Assembly (NCBI GenBank): GCA_026874595.1 | Contig: CM049309.1 | Location: forward strand, 51,372,079 to 51,436,078 | Direction: 5' to 3' | From: Sipunculus nudus | Taxonomy: Eukaryota; Annelida; Sipuncula; Golfingiida; Sipunculidae | Length of the DNA stretch: 64,000 nt | Shown: positions 1 through 11,900 of the stretch, one piece after another | Layout: each line of letters opens with the position of its first letter | How positions within the stretch are numbered: position 1 is the first letter of the stretch | The notes under the pieces: generated by a model | What the model saw: the letters and a program-made list of their open reading frames with translations, nothing else | Told to the model about the DNA's origin: nothing | Database searches by the model: none | Position numbers and translations under genes: made by a program

Positions 1-28
1 GTTTTTCGGACCGCATCTACGACTCCCG

Positions 29-1081
29 GTGGCGTCACTTCCCGGAGTGGCCGTCTTCCCGCAGCATCTCCTCTTTAGATCCGTCGCTTGCGGCTGTTTT
101 GGATTTTTCGTGTTCTTACTACCGGATCAACATTTATTCTATCCCTCTATGCGTGGCTATCGCGCCGCCCTGCTGTCGGTGCTCCGTCCGCTGGGTCACG
201 ATCGTGTCCTTCATCACCCGTTGGTGTCGGACTTTCTCAAGGGGGTTCATGCCCGTGTGTCTCGTCCAAGGTATGTTGCGCCTTCCTGGCGCCTGGACAT
301 CGTCTTACGTTACCTCCGGGAACCTCCTTATGAGCCATTGCGTTCGGCCCATCTTCTCCATTTGTCTCGGAAAACGGTTTTCCTCCTTGCTCTTGCCTCG
401 GCTGGTCACCGTTCTGAGCTTCATGCCCTCGTGGCTGATTCGTTATTCACGCAAATTGCGGCCGACGGTTCGCCGGCCACTCTACATTTTCCGCCGGATT
501 TTATAGGAATTATCACAATTTCGATGACCCCCATCTGCTTGGCACGTTCTGGCCCTCCCTAACGGTCAGTACCGTTATGGGGCTACCATTTGCCCGGTTC
601 GTGCGTTGCGTTATTATCCACACGCTCCTCCTTCTTTACGGGGGGGGGGGCGCAAGAAGTTGTTTATTTCTACAAAAGTCACATCTTCCAATTCGGTGAT
701 TAGCCCTTTCACCATTAGTGCGTGACTCACGCTACTATCGTCGCCGCATATGAATCAGCTTCTCATTCCACATTAGACCAACTTCACTTCAAGGCCCATG
801 ACATTCGAGCTATTTCGACTTCCTTGGCCCATTTCTCCAGGATCTCACCTAATCAGTTGGTCCAGATGGGATACTGGATATCCCCATCTCCGTTCACACG
901 CTTCTATCTGACTGTTGTTCCGCTCCAGGCTTCGGGCCTCTCCTCCATGGGCCCTGTGTTCGCGTCGGGTGAGGTCCTACAATTTTCCAGGCCATCTTCT
1001 TCCTCTCCGTCAGTTCCGCCACCGACGTCGTCCGCTGCTCCTTCACAGCACTGTGATTCCTCGTTCCAGCGTTACAGGTAG
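29..1081 (+). pseudogene. Decayed tyrosine recombinase of a DIRS/Ngaro-like retrotransposon
   Basis: Three pieces in two frames. About 29-510 reads YRAALLSVLRPLGHDR, HPLVSDFLKGVHARVSRPRY, a core-binding domain typical of tyrosine-recombinase retrotransposons, and includes the first catalytic Arg in LASAGHRSELHAL. About 561-722 is in another frame, CPVRALRYYPHAP and KKLFIS, and runs into a TGA at 723. 725-1081 returns to the first frame with AHDIRAISTSLAHFSRI and FTRFYL, which holds the H-x-x-R box and the Tyr nucleophile region, then a Ser/Pro-rich tail. A G-run near 641-650 lies in the middle piece. Frame breaks mean it is not functional as read. Reverse transcriptase and RNase H parts, if present, lie before the window. 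Confidence 0.8.
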
Positions 1082-1115
1082 GTGCTCCCTCCCCAAGGCA
1101 TGTCTGTTTTTTTCT

Positions 1116-1468
1116 CATTAATACAGAAACAGCTCACAATTATGTTTACGTAATAAAACCCCCCCATTCCCTCCCTGTGAATGGTGGTTTTGTTAGTAAA
1201 CTGTTGTGAGCTTTTCTGTATTACAAACATCGCTCCTTCCCAGTCCTCTTCCTTACGCCTTCGAAAATGTGATTATGGGTAACGGAAGTGTGACCTAGAT
1301 ACACGGGAACGAGGCGAGATGGGCGATAATAGGCCCAATAAGGGAAAATTTTCGGTTGGCTTACTCTGGCGTATAAACTTTAACAGAGAAAATTCTCATT
1401 AATACAGAAAAGCTCACAACAGTTTACTAACAAATCCACCATTCACAGGGAGGGAATGGGGGGGTTTT
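1116..1468. repeat. Terminal inverted/split repeats of the DIRS-like element
   Basis: 1155-1222 and 1400-1468 are inverted copies of about 68 bases with roughly one mismatch (arms contain AATGGTGG, GTTAGTAAACTGTTGTGAGC, and a C/G run). In addition, 1116-1140 is a partial direct copy of 1395-1420 (ctcattaatacagaaa...gctcaca). Inverted plus split direct repeats after a tyrosine recombinase fit DIRS/Ngaro architecture. The element end is probably near 1468. Confidence 0.75.
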
Positions 1469-2279
1469 GCAGGGATTCTTAGGATAAAATCTTTGAAACT
1501 GACTTGAAGCATCCGATTAACTCCTTACATGTTGTTTATTCTGCTATTATATACTTGAAATCACTATGTTTTCACCGGGATCAGGCAGCACAAAATCTTG
1601 TGGAATGGCCATTGTTTACCTGCGTGAACTCCGTGGCCTTGATCCAACAGGTACAGTCTTGGGCAAAATGTAATTAAATCTACATAAAGTTAGAATCAAA
1701 GATTAAAATAATATTTGTGTACAGTTACTTTTGGTACAATAAAATGGGAATATTAGTAAAATGGTAATTTTCTGCAGTCATTTTCACTTATAGCAACATA
1801 CCATGTCGTGATAAACAAATTCACGAGAACACCTACAATGGCTGTTACTTTAAACTATCAATGAATGAACCAATCAGAGGCCTGTACGGAATGACTTCAT
1901 TCTTTGCGAGAGTATGAATCGTCTGTAAACATGGCAGGTCAGCAATGGTCATTCTGCAAACCCAGAAAAACAGTTTAAAAACAGCCCTATATATTTACGA
2001 CTAAGATAGTACTGCAGCTTTGAGTGGCGGGTAGGAAGAAAAGAACACAAACAACAATATTTATATGGTTAACTATATGTATTCCAGCTGAAAAGCGAAT
2101 GTATTGGCTTTAACCACCAAATCATCGCATCCACCCAAACATTGGAGTTTCCGTACTTCGTTGCTTCCGAATGGACTTTGTGGATTCTCTGTTTACATCT
2201 GAACTGACCTTTTTTGGGCCAAATATCAGCCACACATAACGATTCAAGCACCTGTGGTCAGGTTGGCTGTCTGTCCGTT
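1469..2279. other. Non-coding upstream DNA, no gene recognised
   Basis: AT-rich sequence with no convincing coding frame on either strand. The only structured stretch is a CCAAT-box-like site and a possible first-exon context near 1870-1938, listed separately. Confidence 0.5.
1870..1938 (+). promoter_or_regulatory. Weak candidate promoter/first exon: CCAAT box and ATGGCAG|gt context
   Basis: A CCAATCAG motif at 1870-1877 is followed about 60 nt later by AACATGGCAG|GTCAGC, which resembles a start context abutting a splice donor at 1937/1938. Joined to PPIP5K exon 1 it would make the reading ATG GCA GAC ATG AAG..., an upstream ORF ending at 8761. Entirely inferential; no TATA box or CpG island is evident. 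Confidence 0.15.
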
Positions 2280-3560
2280 AACAAGGCATAAATTGTAACC
2301 ATTAGACCTAGAAACTTCTAACTTTACATCCAGTGAGGTTATAGGCAAATCTCCTTGGAAACTTAAAAAATTAGGTCATGGTGACCTGTGTTTTGTGACC
2401 TACAAACTAAAAACATGATTTTAAGCAGTCAGACAGAAAACAAATTGTATCCATTTGGCCTAGAGTCCTCTAAGATAACATACAGGGAGGTAGTAGGCAA
2501 ATGTCCTCGGAAACCTGAAATAAGGTCATGGTGACCTATATTTTGCACCCTACAGGCTGGAAACATGATTTTGAGCACCCAGAAAGTCAGGTGGGCACAA
2601 TTTTTTTCAATTAGACTAATGTAAAATTCTGGGATGTCCTGGAGAATGTTCTTGGAAACAAAATTAGGTCACTGTGATCTATATTTTGCGACCTTATTAA
2701 AAAGATGTTATAAGAGCACCCAGACAGAGGGAGCACAAATTGTATCCATTAGGCTGAGGATCTTATATCTCACATAAAATTCTGTGAGGTACTAGATAGA
2801 TGTCTTTGGGAACCTGAAATTTGGTCATGGTGACCTATATTTTGCAGCCTATGGGCCAAAAAAGCACCCTGACAGTCAGAGGTGGCACAAATTGTATCCA
2901 TTTGGCCTAGAATCCTCTAACATAAATTTCAGAAAGGTCCTGGGTAAATGTTTTAGGAAACCTCAAGGTCACTGTGACGTATATTCTGTGTCCTAAAGGA
3001 AAAAGATTTTGTATGAGCACCCTGAATGTCAGAAGGACAGATATGTTATCTGTTAGGCCTAGAATCTTCTAATGCAACATCCAAGGATGTTCTGGGCAAT
3101 CTCCTTGGATTTCTGAAATTAGGTCATGATGACCTCTATTTTGCAACCTACATTTTGAAAACATGATTTTGAGCACCCAGAAAGTCAGATTGGGCACAAG
3201 TTTTATCCATTAGGTCAGAATTTTCCAATGTAAAATTCTAGGATGTCCTGGAGAATGTCCTCGGAAACATAAAATAAGGTCGCTGAGACCTGTATTTTGC
3301 AACCAAAGGAAAAGATGTATTTATGAGCACCCATACAGTCTGATGGGGCACAAATAGTATCCATTTGTCCTAGAATCTCCTAACATAACATTCAGAGATG
3401 TCCCAGGCAGATGTCTTTGGGAACCTGAAATTAGGTCATGGTGACCTATATTTTGCAAACTATTGGCCAAAAAAAAATGATTTTGAGCATCTAGACTGAC
3501 AGGGTACAAATTGTATCCATTATCTTTTGAACCTTCTATTGTAAAATCCAAGGGGGGTCC
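2280..3560. repeat. Tandem array, unit about 155 bases, about 8-9 degenerate copies
   Basis: The phrase (g)gcacaaattgtatccatt.ggcctagaat recurs near 2285, 2440, 2596, 2730, 2885, 3035, 3195, 3345 and 3500. Each unit also holds 'aaacctgaaattaggtca-nnn-tgacctatattttgcaacct' and 'gagcacccagacagtcag'. Four units carry an uninterrupted AGGTCAnnnTGACCT (2373, 2523, 3121, 3433). Related to the core of family A elements downstream (7430-7510). Confidence 0.85.
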
Positions 3561-4470
3561 TAAGTCTTCTTTAAATTCCTGAAATTTTTTATTTTCTGTC
3601 CATTTTACAACATTAGTTATAGGCTATTGTCACAGACAATATATAATCAATAAAAGAAATGAGCACCCAGTCAAATTGCCCATGAGCCACATGTTTAAGA
3701 AATGGGTCCTCTGGCCTTGACCTTTGACGCCATGACTTAAAAATCAATAGGGTAAGACATAAAACATGATAGGGTTCTTCAACCATGGGTTGGTGAGTGA
3801 TCTATGAAGGATGAAAGATTTTGGTCAAACAGTTTTGCTTAAAATGTGTCCACAAGTTTTTTTTAAGAAATGGGTCCTCTTGCCTTGACTTTGGACGCCA
3901 CGACCTGAAAATCATTAGGGTTCTTCATCTGAGTGTGGGTGAGTGATATGTGAAAGATGAAAGGTTTTAATATAATAGTAATCATACTTATTCTTTTAAT
4001 ACCACGCAAATATCTGGCACTCAGTGCTGCTCAGTGAAAAGTGAAGATAAAACATATACCAATAATACATTTAATGATAAAAATTTAAGAAAGCTATAAC
4101 AACTAATTTCATTGAGATAAAAAATTAAAAATATGATAAGTACTAATAGGATATACTATTAATTGCAGCTTAGAGTTCATGCTGTTCCCATTATAAAAAT
4201 AACTGAATGTGGGCACAGATTATGAAGGGCAAATCTATAAAACAGGTTTTCACTTGTCTTTTGAAACCATCATAGTTATCATACAAGCAGAGATCTAGGG
4301 GTAACTCGTTCCATAATTTGTTTTTTTTGTGAAACAGTTTGCCTTTAAATGGGTCCACAAGCTTTTCCAAGAAGTGGTTCCCGTTGCCTTGACCTTAACT
4401 CCACGACCTCAAAATTGATAGGGATCTTCATCTGTCAATGGGTGAACCAAATGTGAAAGATGTAAGGTTT
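3561..4470. repeat. Degenerate direct repeats (about 120-180 bases), no gene
   Basis: The sequence 'aagaaatgggtcctctggccttgacctttgacgccatgac ... ggttcttca ... gggtgagtgat.tatgaa.gatgaaag.tttt' occurs at about 3698-3830, 3860-3975 and 4365-4470. It leads directly into the family A start at 4473. No coding frame of note. Confidence 0.55.
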
Positions 4471-4472
4471 TT

Positions 4473-4551
4473 AGCTCAGCTGACTGAAAGTCATCTGAGC
4501 TATAGCAATCACTCTTTGTCCGTCGTCCGTCTGTCTGTCCGTCTGTCTGTC

Positions 4552-4582
<31 letters not shown>

Positions 4583-7500
4583 TAACCAGGCACAAATCGT
4601 AACTGCTAGAACTGGAATCTTCTTACTTGACATCCTGGGAGGTCCATGAAAAATCTCCTTGGAAACCAGAAATTAGGTCTCTGTTACCCACATCCTTTGA
4701 GCTATGGGGCCCCAAAGTACCCCCCCAGAAAAGTCCAAAATTTCATACAAAAACTTCAATATCTCATTAACTACTTGACTGATGGTCATGATTTTTGGCA
4801 TACATATTGATCATGAGAGGTTCCATCATTTCCTGAAGACTGGTGGCGCCACCTGTATTTTTCGATTTTTTACGAATTTTTTTCTCTCTTTTTGGGACCT
4901 TTAAAAATGTGAACATCTGTAAACAAGGCACAAATCGTAATGACTGGACTTAGAATCTTCATTCTCGACACACTGAGAGACCTATGAAAAGTCTCCATGG
5001 AAACCAGAAATTAGGTCTCTGTTACCCATATTCTTCAAGCTATGGGGCCCCAAACTACCCCCCAGAAAAGTAAAAAATTTCAAACAAAAACTTCAATATC
5101 TCATTTAATACTTGACTGATGGTCATGATTTTTGTCATACATATTGATCATGAGATGTTCCATCACTTCCTGCAGACTGGTGGCGCCACCTGTATCGTTC
5201 AATTTTTTACGAATTTTTTTCTCTATTTTTGAGACCTTTCAAAATGTAAACATCTGTTAACAAGGCACAAATCGTAAAGACTGGACCTAGAATCTTCATT
5301 CTTGACACACTGAGAGACCTATGAAAAGTCTCCATGGAAACCAGAAATTAGGTCTCTGTTACCCATATTCTTCGAGCTATGGAGCCCTAAAGTACCCCCA
5401 AGAAAAGTAAAAAATTTCATACAAAAACTTCAATATCTCATTAACTACTGGACTGATGGTCATGATTTGTGGCATAACTATTGATCATGAGATGTGTCAT
5501 CACTTCCTGCAGACTGGTGGTGCCACCTTTATTGTTCGATTTTTTACGATTTTTTCCTCTATTTTTGAGACCTTTAAGGATGCTGTCATCTGTTAGCATG
5601 GCACAAATCGTAACAACTGGACCTAGAATCTTCATTCTTGACACACTGAGAGGTCCATGAAAAATATCCTTGGAAACCAGATATTAGGTCTCTGTAAACC
5701 ATATCCTTCGAGCTATGTGGCCCCAAAGTACACCCCCCCCCACACCCCCGAGTAGTCAAAAATTTCATACAAAAACTTCAATATCTCAATAACTACATCA
5801 CTGATGGTCATGATTTTTGGCATACATATTGATTATGAAATGTTCCATCAGTTCCTGCAGACTTGTGGCGCCACCTGTATTGTTTGATTTTTTACGATTT
5901 TTTCCTCTATTTTTGAGACCTTTAAGGATGCTGTCATCTGTTAACGTGGCACAAATCATAACGACTGGACCTAGAATCTTCATTCTCGACACACTGAGAG
6001 ACCTATGAAAAGTCTCCATGGAAACCAAAATTAGGTCTCTGTTACCCATATTCTTCGAGCTATGGAGCCCTAAAGTACCCCCAAGAAAAGTAAAAAAATT
6101 CATACAAAAACTTCAATATCTCATTAACTACTTGAATGATGGTCATGATTTGTGGCATAACTATTGATCATGAGATGTGTCATCTGTTCCTGCAGACTGG
6201 TGGCGCCACCTGTATCGTTCGATTTTTTACGATTTTTTCCTCTATTTTTGAGACCTTTAAGGATGCTGTCATCTGTTAGCATGGCACAAATAGTAACGAC
6301 TGGACCTAGAATCTTCATTCTCAACACACTAGAAGACCTATGAAAGGCTCCATGGAAACCAGAAATTAGGTCTCTGTTACCCATATCCTTCGAGCTATGG
6401 GACCCCAAAGTACCCCCCCAGAGAAGTCAAAAATTTCATACAAAAACTTCAATATCTCAATAACTACATCACTGATGGTCATGATTTTTGGCATACATAT
6501 TGATTATGAGATGTTCCATCAGTTCCTGCAGACTGGTGGCGCCACCTATGTTATCTATCAAGAGGGTACAAATTGCAACAACTGGACCTAGAAACTTCAT
6601 TCTTGTCATGCAAGGAGGCCCATGAAGATTGCCTGTGGAAACTTGAAATTAGGTCTCTGTTACCCATATCCTTCAAGCTATAGGTCTCTGAAGTATCCCT
6701 CAGAATAATGGACAATTTGATACAAAAGCTGAAGTATCTGAACAACTAATACGGAGATCATCATGATTCTTTGCATGGATATTGACCATTAAGTGTTTTT
6801 AGCTCAGCTGACTGTAAGTCATCTGAAGTATCCCTCAGAATAATCTACAATTTGATACAAAAGCTCAAGTATCTAAACAACTATTGCAGTGATCACCATG
6901 ATTCTTTGCATGGATATTGATCATGGAATGTGTCATCAGTTTCTGCAGTATGGTTGCGCCACCTGTATTTTTTTTTATTTTTACGAATTTTTTTCTCTAT
7001 TTTTGAGACCTCATAAGATGCGGTCATCTGTTAACATGGCACAAATCGTAACATCTGGACCTAGAATCTTCTCTCTTGACATGCTGAGAGGCCCATGAAA
7101 AGTTTCCTTAAAAACTTGAAATTAGGTCTCTGTTACCCATAACCTCTGAGCTATGGGGCTCCGAAGTACCCCCCAGAATAATGGAAAATTTGATACAAAA
7201 GTTCAAGTATCTGAACAATTATTATATTGATCACCATGATTCTTTGCATGGATATTGATCATGAAATGTTTCATCAGTTTCTGCATTCTGGTGGCGCCAC
7301 CTGTATTTTTTCAATTTTTTGCTCAGCTGACTGAAAGTCATCTGAGCTGTAGGGATCACCTTTTGTTCGTCGTCCGTCCGGCCATCCAGGCGTCTGTCTG
7401 TTAACAGGGCACAAATTGTAACCGCTAGACCGGGAATCTTCTTACTTGAAATCCTGGGAGGTCTATGGAAATTCTCCTTTTAAACCTGAAATTAGGTCAC

Positions 7501-8514
7501 TGTGACCTATATTCTTCGAGCTATGGGGTTCTGAAGTACCCCCCAGAATAATGCAAAATTTAATACAAAAGCTCAAGTATCTGAACAACTAATGCATTAA
7601 TCACCATGATTCTTTGCATGGATATTGATCATGGAGTGTTTCATCAATTTCTGGAGATTGGTGGCGCCACCTATATTTTTTTTATTTTTTACGATTTTTT
7701 TTCTCTACTTTTGTGATCTTTAAACATTTGGTCATCTGTAAACAGGGCACAAATCATAATGACTGGACCTAGAATCTTCTGTCCTCACCTCCAGGGAAGC
7801 CCATAAAAGGTCTACATGGAAACCCGAAATAAGGTCCCTGTTACCCATATTCTGTGGGCCATGGGGCTCTGAAGTACCCCCCAGAATAAAGATTTGGTCA
7901 TATATTAACAGGGCACAATTCATAACGACTGGACCTAGAATCTTCTGTCCTCACCTCCAGGGAAGCCCATAAAAGGTCTACATGGAAACCCGAAATAAGG
8001 TCCCTGTTACCCATATCCTTCATGCTCTGGGGCTCCGAAGTAGTCCCCAGAATAAAGATTTGGTCATCTGTTAACAGAGCACAAATTATAATGACTTGAC
8101 CTAGAATCTCCTTTCTTGATATGCTGGGAGGCCCCTGAAAAGTCTCCTTGTGCACCTGAAATTACATCTCTGTTACCCATATCCTTCATCCTATGCGGCT
8201 TTGAAATACCCCCCAGAATAAACATTTGGATTTGTTAACAGGGCACAAATCATAATAACTGGATCTAGAATTTTATTTTTTGACATGCTGGGAGACCCCT
8301 GAAAAGTCATCTTGTAAACCTTGAAAATAGGTGTCTGTTACCCATATCCTTCATGCTACAGAGCTCCATAGTACCCCAATGAATATTGGATGATTTTATA
8401 CAAAAGGTCAAGTTTGGAAAAAGTATTTCATTCAAATTTGACATTCAGATGATAAAATTACTTTTGTCAATGTCTTCCTGGTCAGCTGAGCGTCATGACC
8501 CCTGGGTCACTTGT
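4473..8514 (+). mobile_element. Family A element(s), composite, with about 338-base tandem core
   Basis: Starts AGCTCAGCTGACTGAAAGTC and forms a hairpin with the following ATCTGAGCT; further starts occur at 6801 and 7321. The single end is GTCAGCTGAGCGTCATGACC then CCTGGGTCACTTGT (8481-8514), which repeats the start motif in inverted orientation and contains a second hairpin. The core holds about nine units at roughly 338-base spacing (ggcacaaatcgtaa near 4589, 4928, 5266, 5603, 5946, 6284...), most carrying GGTGGCGCCACC or a near variant. A CTGT/CCGT microsatellite lies at 4517-4580. Three starts and one end imply nesting or internal duplication. No transposase is seen, so it is non-autonomous. 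Confidence 0.75.
4517..4580. repeat. (TGTC/CGTC)n microsatellite within a family A element
   Basis: Runs of gtctgtctgtccgtctgtc. The same position in other family A copies holds shorter CCGT/CTGT runs (11565-11590, 23393-23430, 59219-59280), so the microsatellite is part of the element. Confidence 0.9.
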
Positions 8515-8741
8515 TTTAAATGGCTTGGCTTAAAATTGGTCAGCAAGCTTATTCTGGATGGACAGATAGATGGATTGACACACAAATGGAGGGGTTACTA
8601 TATCCCCTCCAGCAGCTTAGTTGTGAGGGCATAATAAGGGACATTGGGTAATTCTGCATCTAGCTTTTAACACCGGTTATTTTTGATGTATGAAATTGTT
8701 AATTTTTATAATCAACTGACCACTCATTCCTTTATTTGCAG
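8515..8741 (+). other. Intron end before PPIP5K exon 1
   Basis: Unique-looking AT-rich sequence between the family A terminus and the exon 1 acceptor; it ends with a T-rich tract and tttgcag. Confidence 0.5.
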
Positions 8742-8932
8742 ACATGAAGTTACGGCAGTGACATGTTAGTATGTCTGTTGAGTACCAGCATGAAGAATAT
8801 AAGGGTGAGGCAGACTCCCTGGGTGTACCAGAAGAACACTGTGTGAAACAGGGTAGTCCTGTCATTAATCCAGGTACAATGGGGGATGAAGACAGTAAAG
8901 CTAATTTCTACCTGGGTGAGAGTGCTGACAAG
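8742..8932 (+). CDS. PPIP5K: PPIP5K exon 1 (5' UTR end and start codon, residues 1-54)
   Basis: The acceptor ends at 8741 after a T-rich tract (tttatttgcag). The chosen start is ATG at 8771, opening [18 protein letters not shown], a poorly conserved acidic N-terminus as is usual in this family. The exon closes in phase 0 with AAG|gtaatt. Because an acceptor precedes the start codon, at least one non-coding exon should lie upstream. Two earlier ATGs (8744 and 8763) lie out of frame with the chosen start and would act as upstream ORFs. Confidence 0.85.
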
Positions 8933-11900
8933 GTAATTGAAGAAAAACTGTCACATTATTACATATTATGGAATTTATGTGAGAATGTTATGGGAGTTCT
9001 AACACAAGATAGGAATGAACATTCCAATGAAATTTTATGAATAACATGAAGACAAAATCTGTGCTTTAACAAAACTGAAAATCCTTTGTAAATGTAAGAT
9101 TATATGTAACAAAACTTGATTGAGTAATGCTTTGTTTCTGAATGGTTGTCTCTGAAACTAGGATAATGGGATATAGATGCACCTGTATGTTAAGGGCATC
9201 AATTGTGTATTGTGTACAACAATGTTTGCACCACAGGGTTGGTGCCAGGTAAAAGTGAAAGTACCTAGGTAAAGGTACAGGTACTTGTGAATTGGCCAGG
9301 TACAGGTACAGGTACTTGACTTTCACAGAGTACCTAGGTACAGGTACAGGTACTTTAGAAAGTACCTAGGTACAGGTACAGGTACTTGTGAATTGGCCAG
9401 GTACAGGTACAGGTATTTGATTTTCACAGAGTACCTAGGTACAGGTACAGGTACTTTAGAAAGTACCTAGGTACAGGTACAGGTACATTTATTTTATGAT
9501 CACTTCAAAGACGTTTTTAAAGATAATAATAGCGGCATAAATTCACTATTATATATGCAAGTTAACATGCCTTTTTTTCTATCAAACAGTATTGAAGTCG
9601 TTTGCTAAAGTAAATTCTAAATATAGGTATAAAGTATATTTTCACACTGATAGCTTGCTGATAATTTTACACAACAGGTAATCAATTTTAATACTTAAAG
9701 AAGAAAAAACTTTAAAAAATGAAAATATGAAAATGTACCTGGAGTACCTTGTACCAGGTACAGGTACTTTAGTTCCAGGTACAGGTACAAGGTACTTCCT
9801 ACTCATGACCGGCAGGTACAGGTACTCTGAAATGTGTACCTAGGTACAGGTACAAGTACCTGGCCCCATCCCTGTTACACCAAAATTAGGGGGAGAAGGA
9901 TTCACTTGTAATTTGTCATTAAAAAATTAAGGTAGGTTACTTTTATTATTTAAATTGAATCAGCATTTTGTCTGGATATCTTTTATTAGTCATCATTGCA
10001 AAGGCCTTTGTTCTTCATATGTTACAGTCACACGGGTTCATACACCTTTCTAATCTAATTTTAATTACTTCCATGTGTCAGACTTACTTTTTAATCACTC
10101 TTTGTAGGATGAAGAACCACGTAAGATCGTTGTGGGTATATGTGCCATGGAGAAGAAATCCAAGTCTAAACCCATGCGTGAGATTCTTGAGAGACTCGAA
10201 CGCTTTGAATATCTAAAAATACAGGTAACTCAATTTTCTCTAAAAATTTGAACCAAACTTTGTATATTGATTTTTCAGACTCTAAAATCAGAAACAACTT
10301 TATAATACAGAAGAGTGCCACTTTTCCCAAAGCGTCAGGGGACAAGCCTTTTATTTAGAAAAACAAACTTTCGGAAAAATGGTCAAGGGTCTTGTGGCAA
10401 TTTCATGCCACAGTTAATGATAAACTCAATGCTATTTACCCCAGGGAACATAGTGTTTCTTTTTGATCTACGTAATGAGGACTGGGACATATAAAAAATA
10501 ATGGATTTATGATTCTGATTGAGGAGTGGCCACTTTGAGATTGCCTTCCTTGACAGAGTAAGTCCTCTCTTTTTCATGTGTTTTAAGAGAGGTTGATCCT
10601 GTAGAGGAGTGGCCACATAATGATTGCCTTTCTTGACAGAGGAATCCCTTTCTTTTTCAGGTTGTTGAGGAGATGATGACCCTGTAGAGGAGTGGCCACA
10701 TTGTGATTTCCCTTCTTGACAGAGGAATTCCTCTCTTTTTCAGGTGTTTGAAGAGACAGTCATCCTGTAGAGGAGTGGCCACATTGTGATTGCCTTTCTT
10801 GACCAGGGAATTGTTCACTTTATCAAGTATTTGAGGAGACAGTAAATAGAGGAGTGGCCACATTGTGATTGCCTTTCTTCAATTCTTGACAGAGGTATTC
10901 TGGTCTTTTTCAGGTGTTTGAGGAGACTGTGATCCTAAATGATCCTGTAGAGGAGTGGCCACATTGTGATTGCCTCATTTCCTTCCACTCTAAAGGATTT
11001 CCTCTTGATAAAGCCATCCAATATGGTGAACTCAGGAAACCCTTCATTGTCAATGACCTGCCCATGCAGTACAAGCTACAAGACAGGCAGGAAAACATTG
11101 TTTATATATACAGTGAAACCTCATTGTGTCTAAGTCGAAGGGACCGTCAGAAAACTTTGACACATCCGATGTTCACAAGTGGGTTTTATTTAGTAATAAT
11201 TTGTCTGGGATATCGGGTCTGTAACTTCAATATAAGCAGGGTATATCACTTAAGCCAGTTTGACACAACGAGGTTTCACTGTATAATGATATAACAAACT
11301 AGACATTTCTTGGCACCGCTGGTGCCATAGTATCGCCAGACAAACTAGGTTTTGTGGTATTTTGTTGATATAATGTGATGTATTTGTATTTTAGCAATGA
11401 ATGTGAGAAACATTTGTACAAAATATAGGAATATTTAAAGTGAAGGCAATTGTTTTGTAAAAGGTTATAAATAAATAGAAGTATATATTTAATGATGTAT
11501 TGAGTTGTATCTGTTATTAGCTCAGCTGACTATAAGTCATCTGAGCTATAGTCGTGGTCCTTTGTCCGTCGTCCGGCCGTCCGTCCGTTAACAGGGCACT
11601 TTTTAAAACCGTTGGATCTACGAATCCAAAATTCTGCATACCAATAGATGTCCCCAAAATCTCCTACCATACCAAAAATTGGGTCAATAGGACTTCGTTC
11701 TTCCGAGAAAAACCTCTGTTTTCCATAAAAAAGCCATTGTTACACTATAATGCTGCCTAAAATCAAAATCACTGATCTGTTTTTGTTCATATTGAGTATT
11801 CATATTTTTTCATACATTTTCTGTGCACATACCAAAAATTAGGTTAGTATTGGGTATTATTTTGAAGTTATGGGCCCAAATATAATGCAGTTTCTTAAAA

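Noticed and set aside
4409-4633. Minus-strand frame with TDRQTDRQTDGQTDG
   Set aside because: Translation of a CTGT/CCGT microsatellite inside a family A element.
5441-8155. Series of similar short minus-strand frames ([20 protein letters not shown]-like)
   Set aside because: They are the same tandem-repeat unit read repeatedly. Frames are short, break between units and lack start and splice context, so a repeat protein is not supported.
10518-10950. Regularly spaced repeats resembling a CRISPR array
   Set aside because: The repeat is a decayed exon start with acceptor in an animal gene; spacers are not unique and there are no cas genes.
10914-11294. Exon 3 reading frame extended to 11294
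   Set aside because: After LQDR the frame enters the intron and a mariner-like MITE; family homology stops at 11086.
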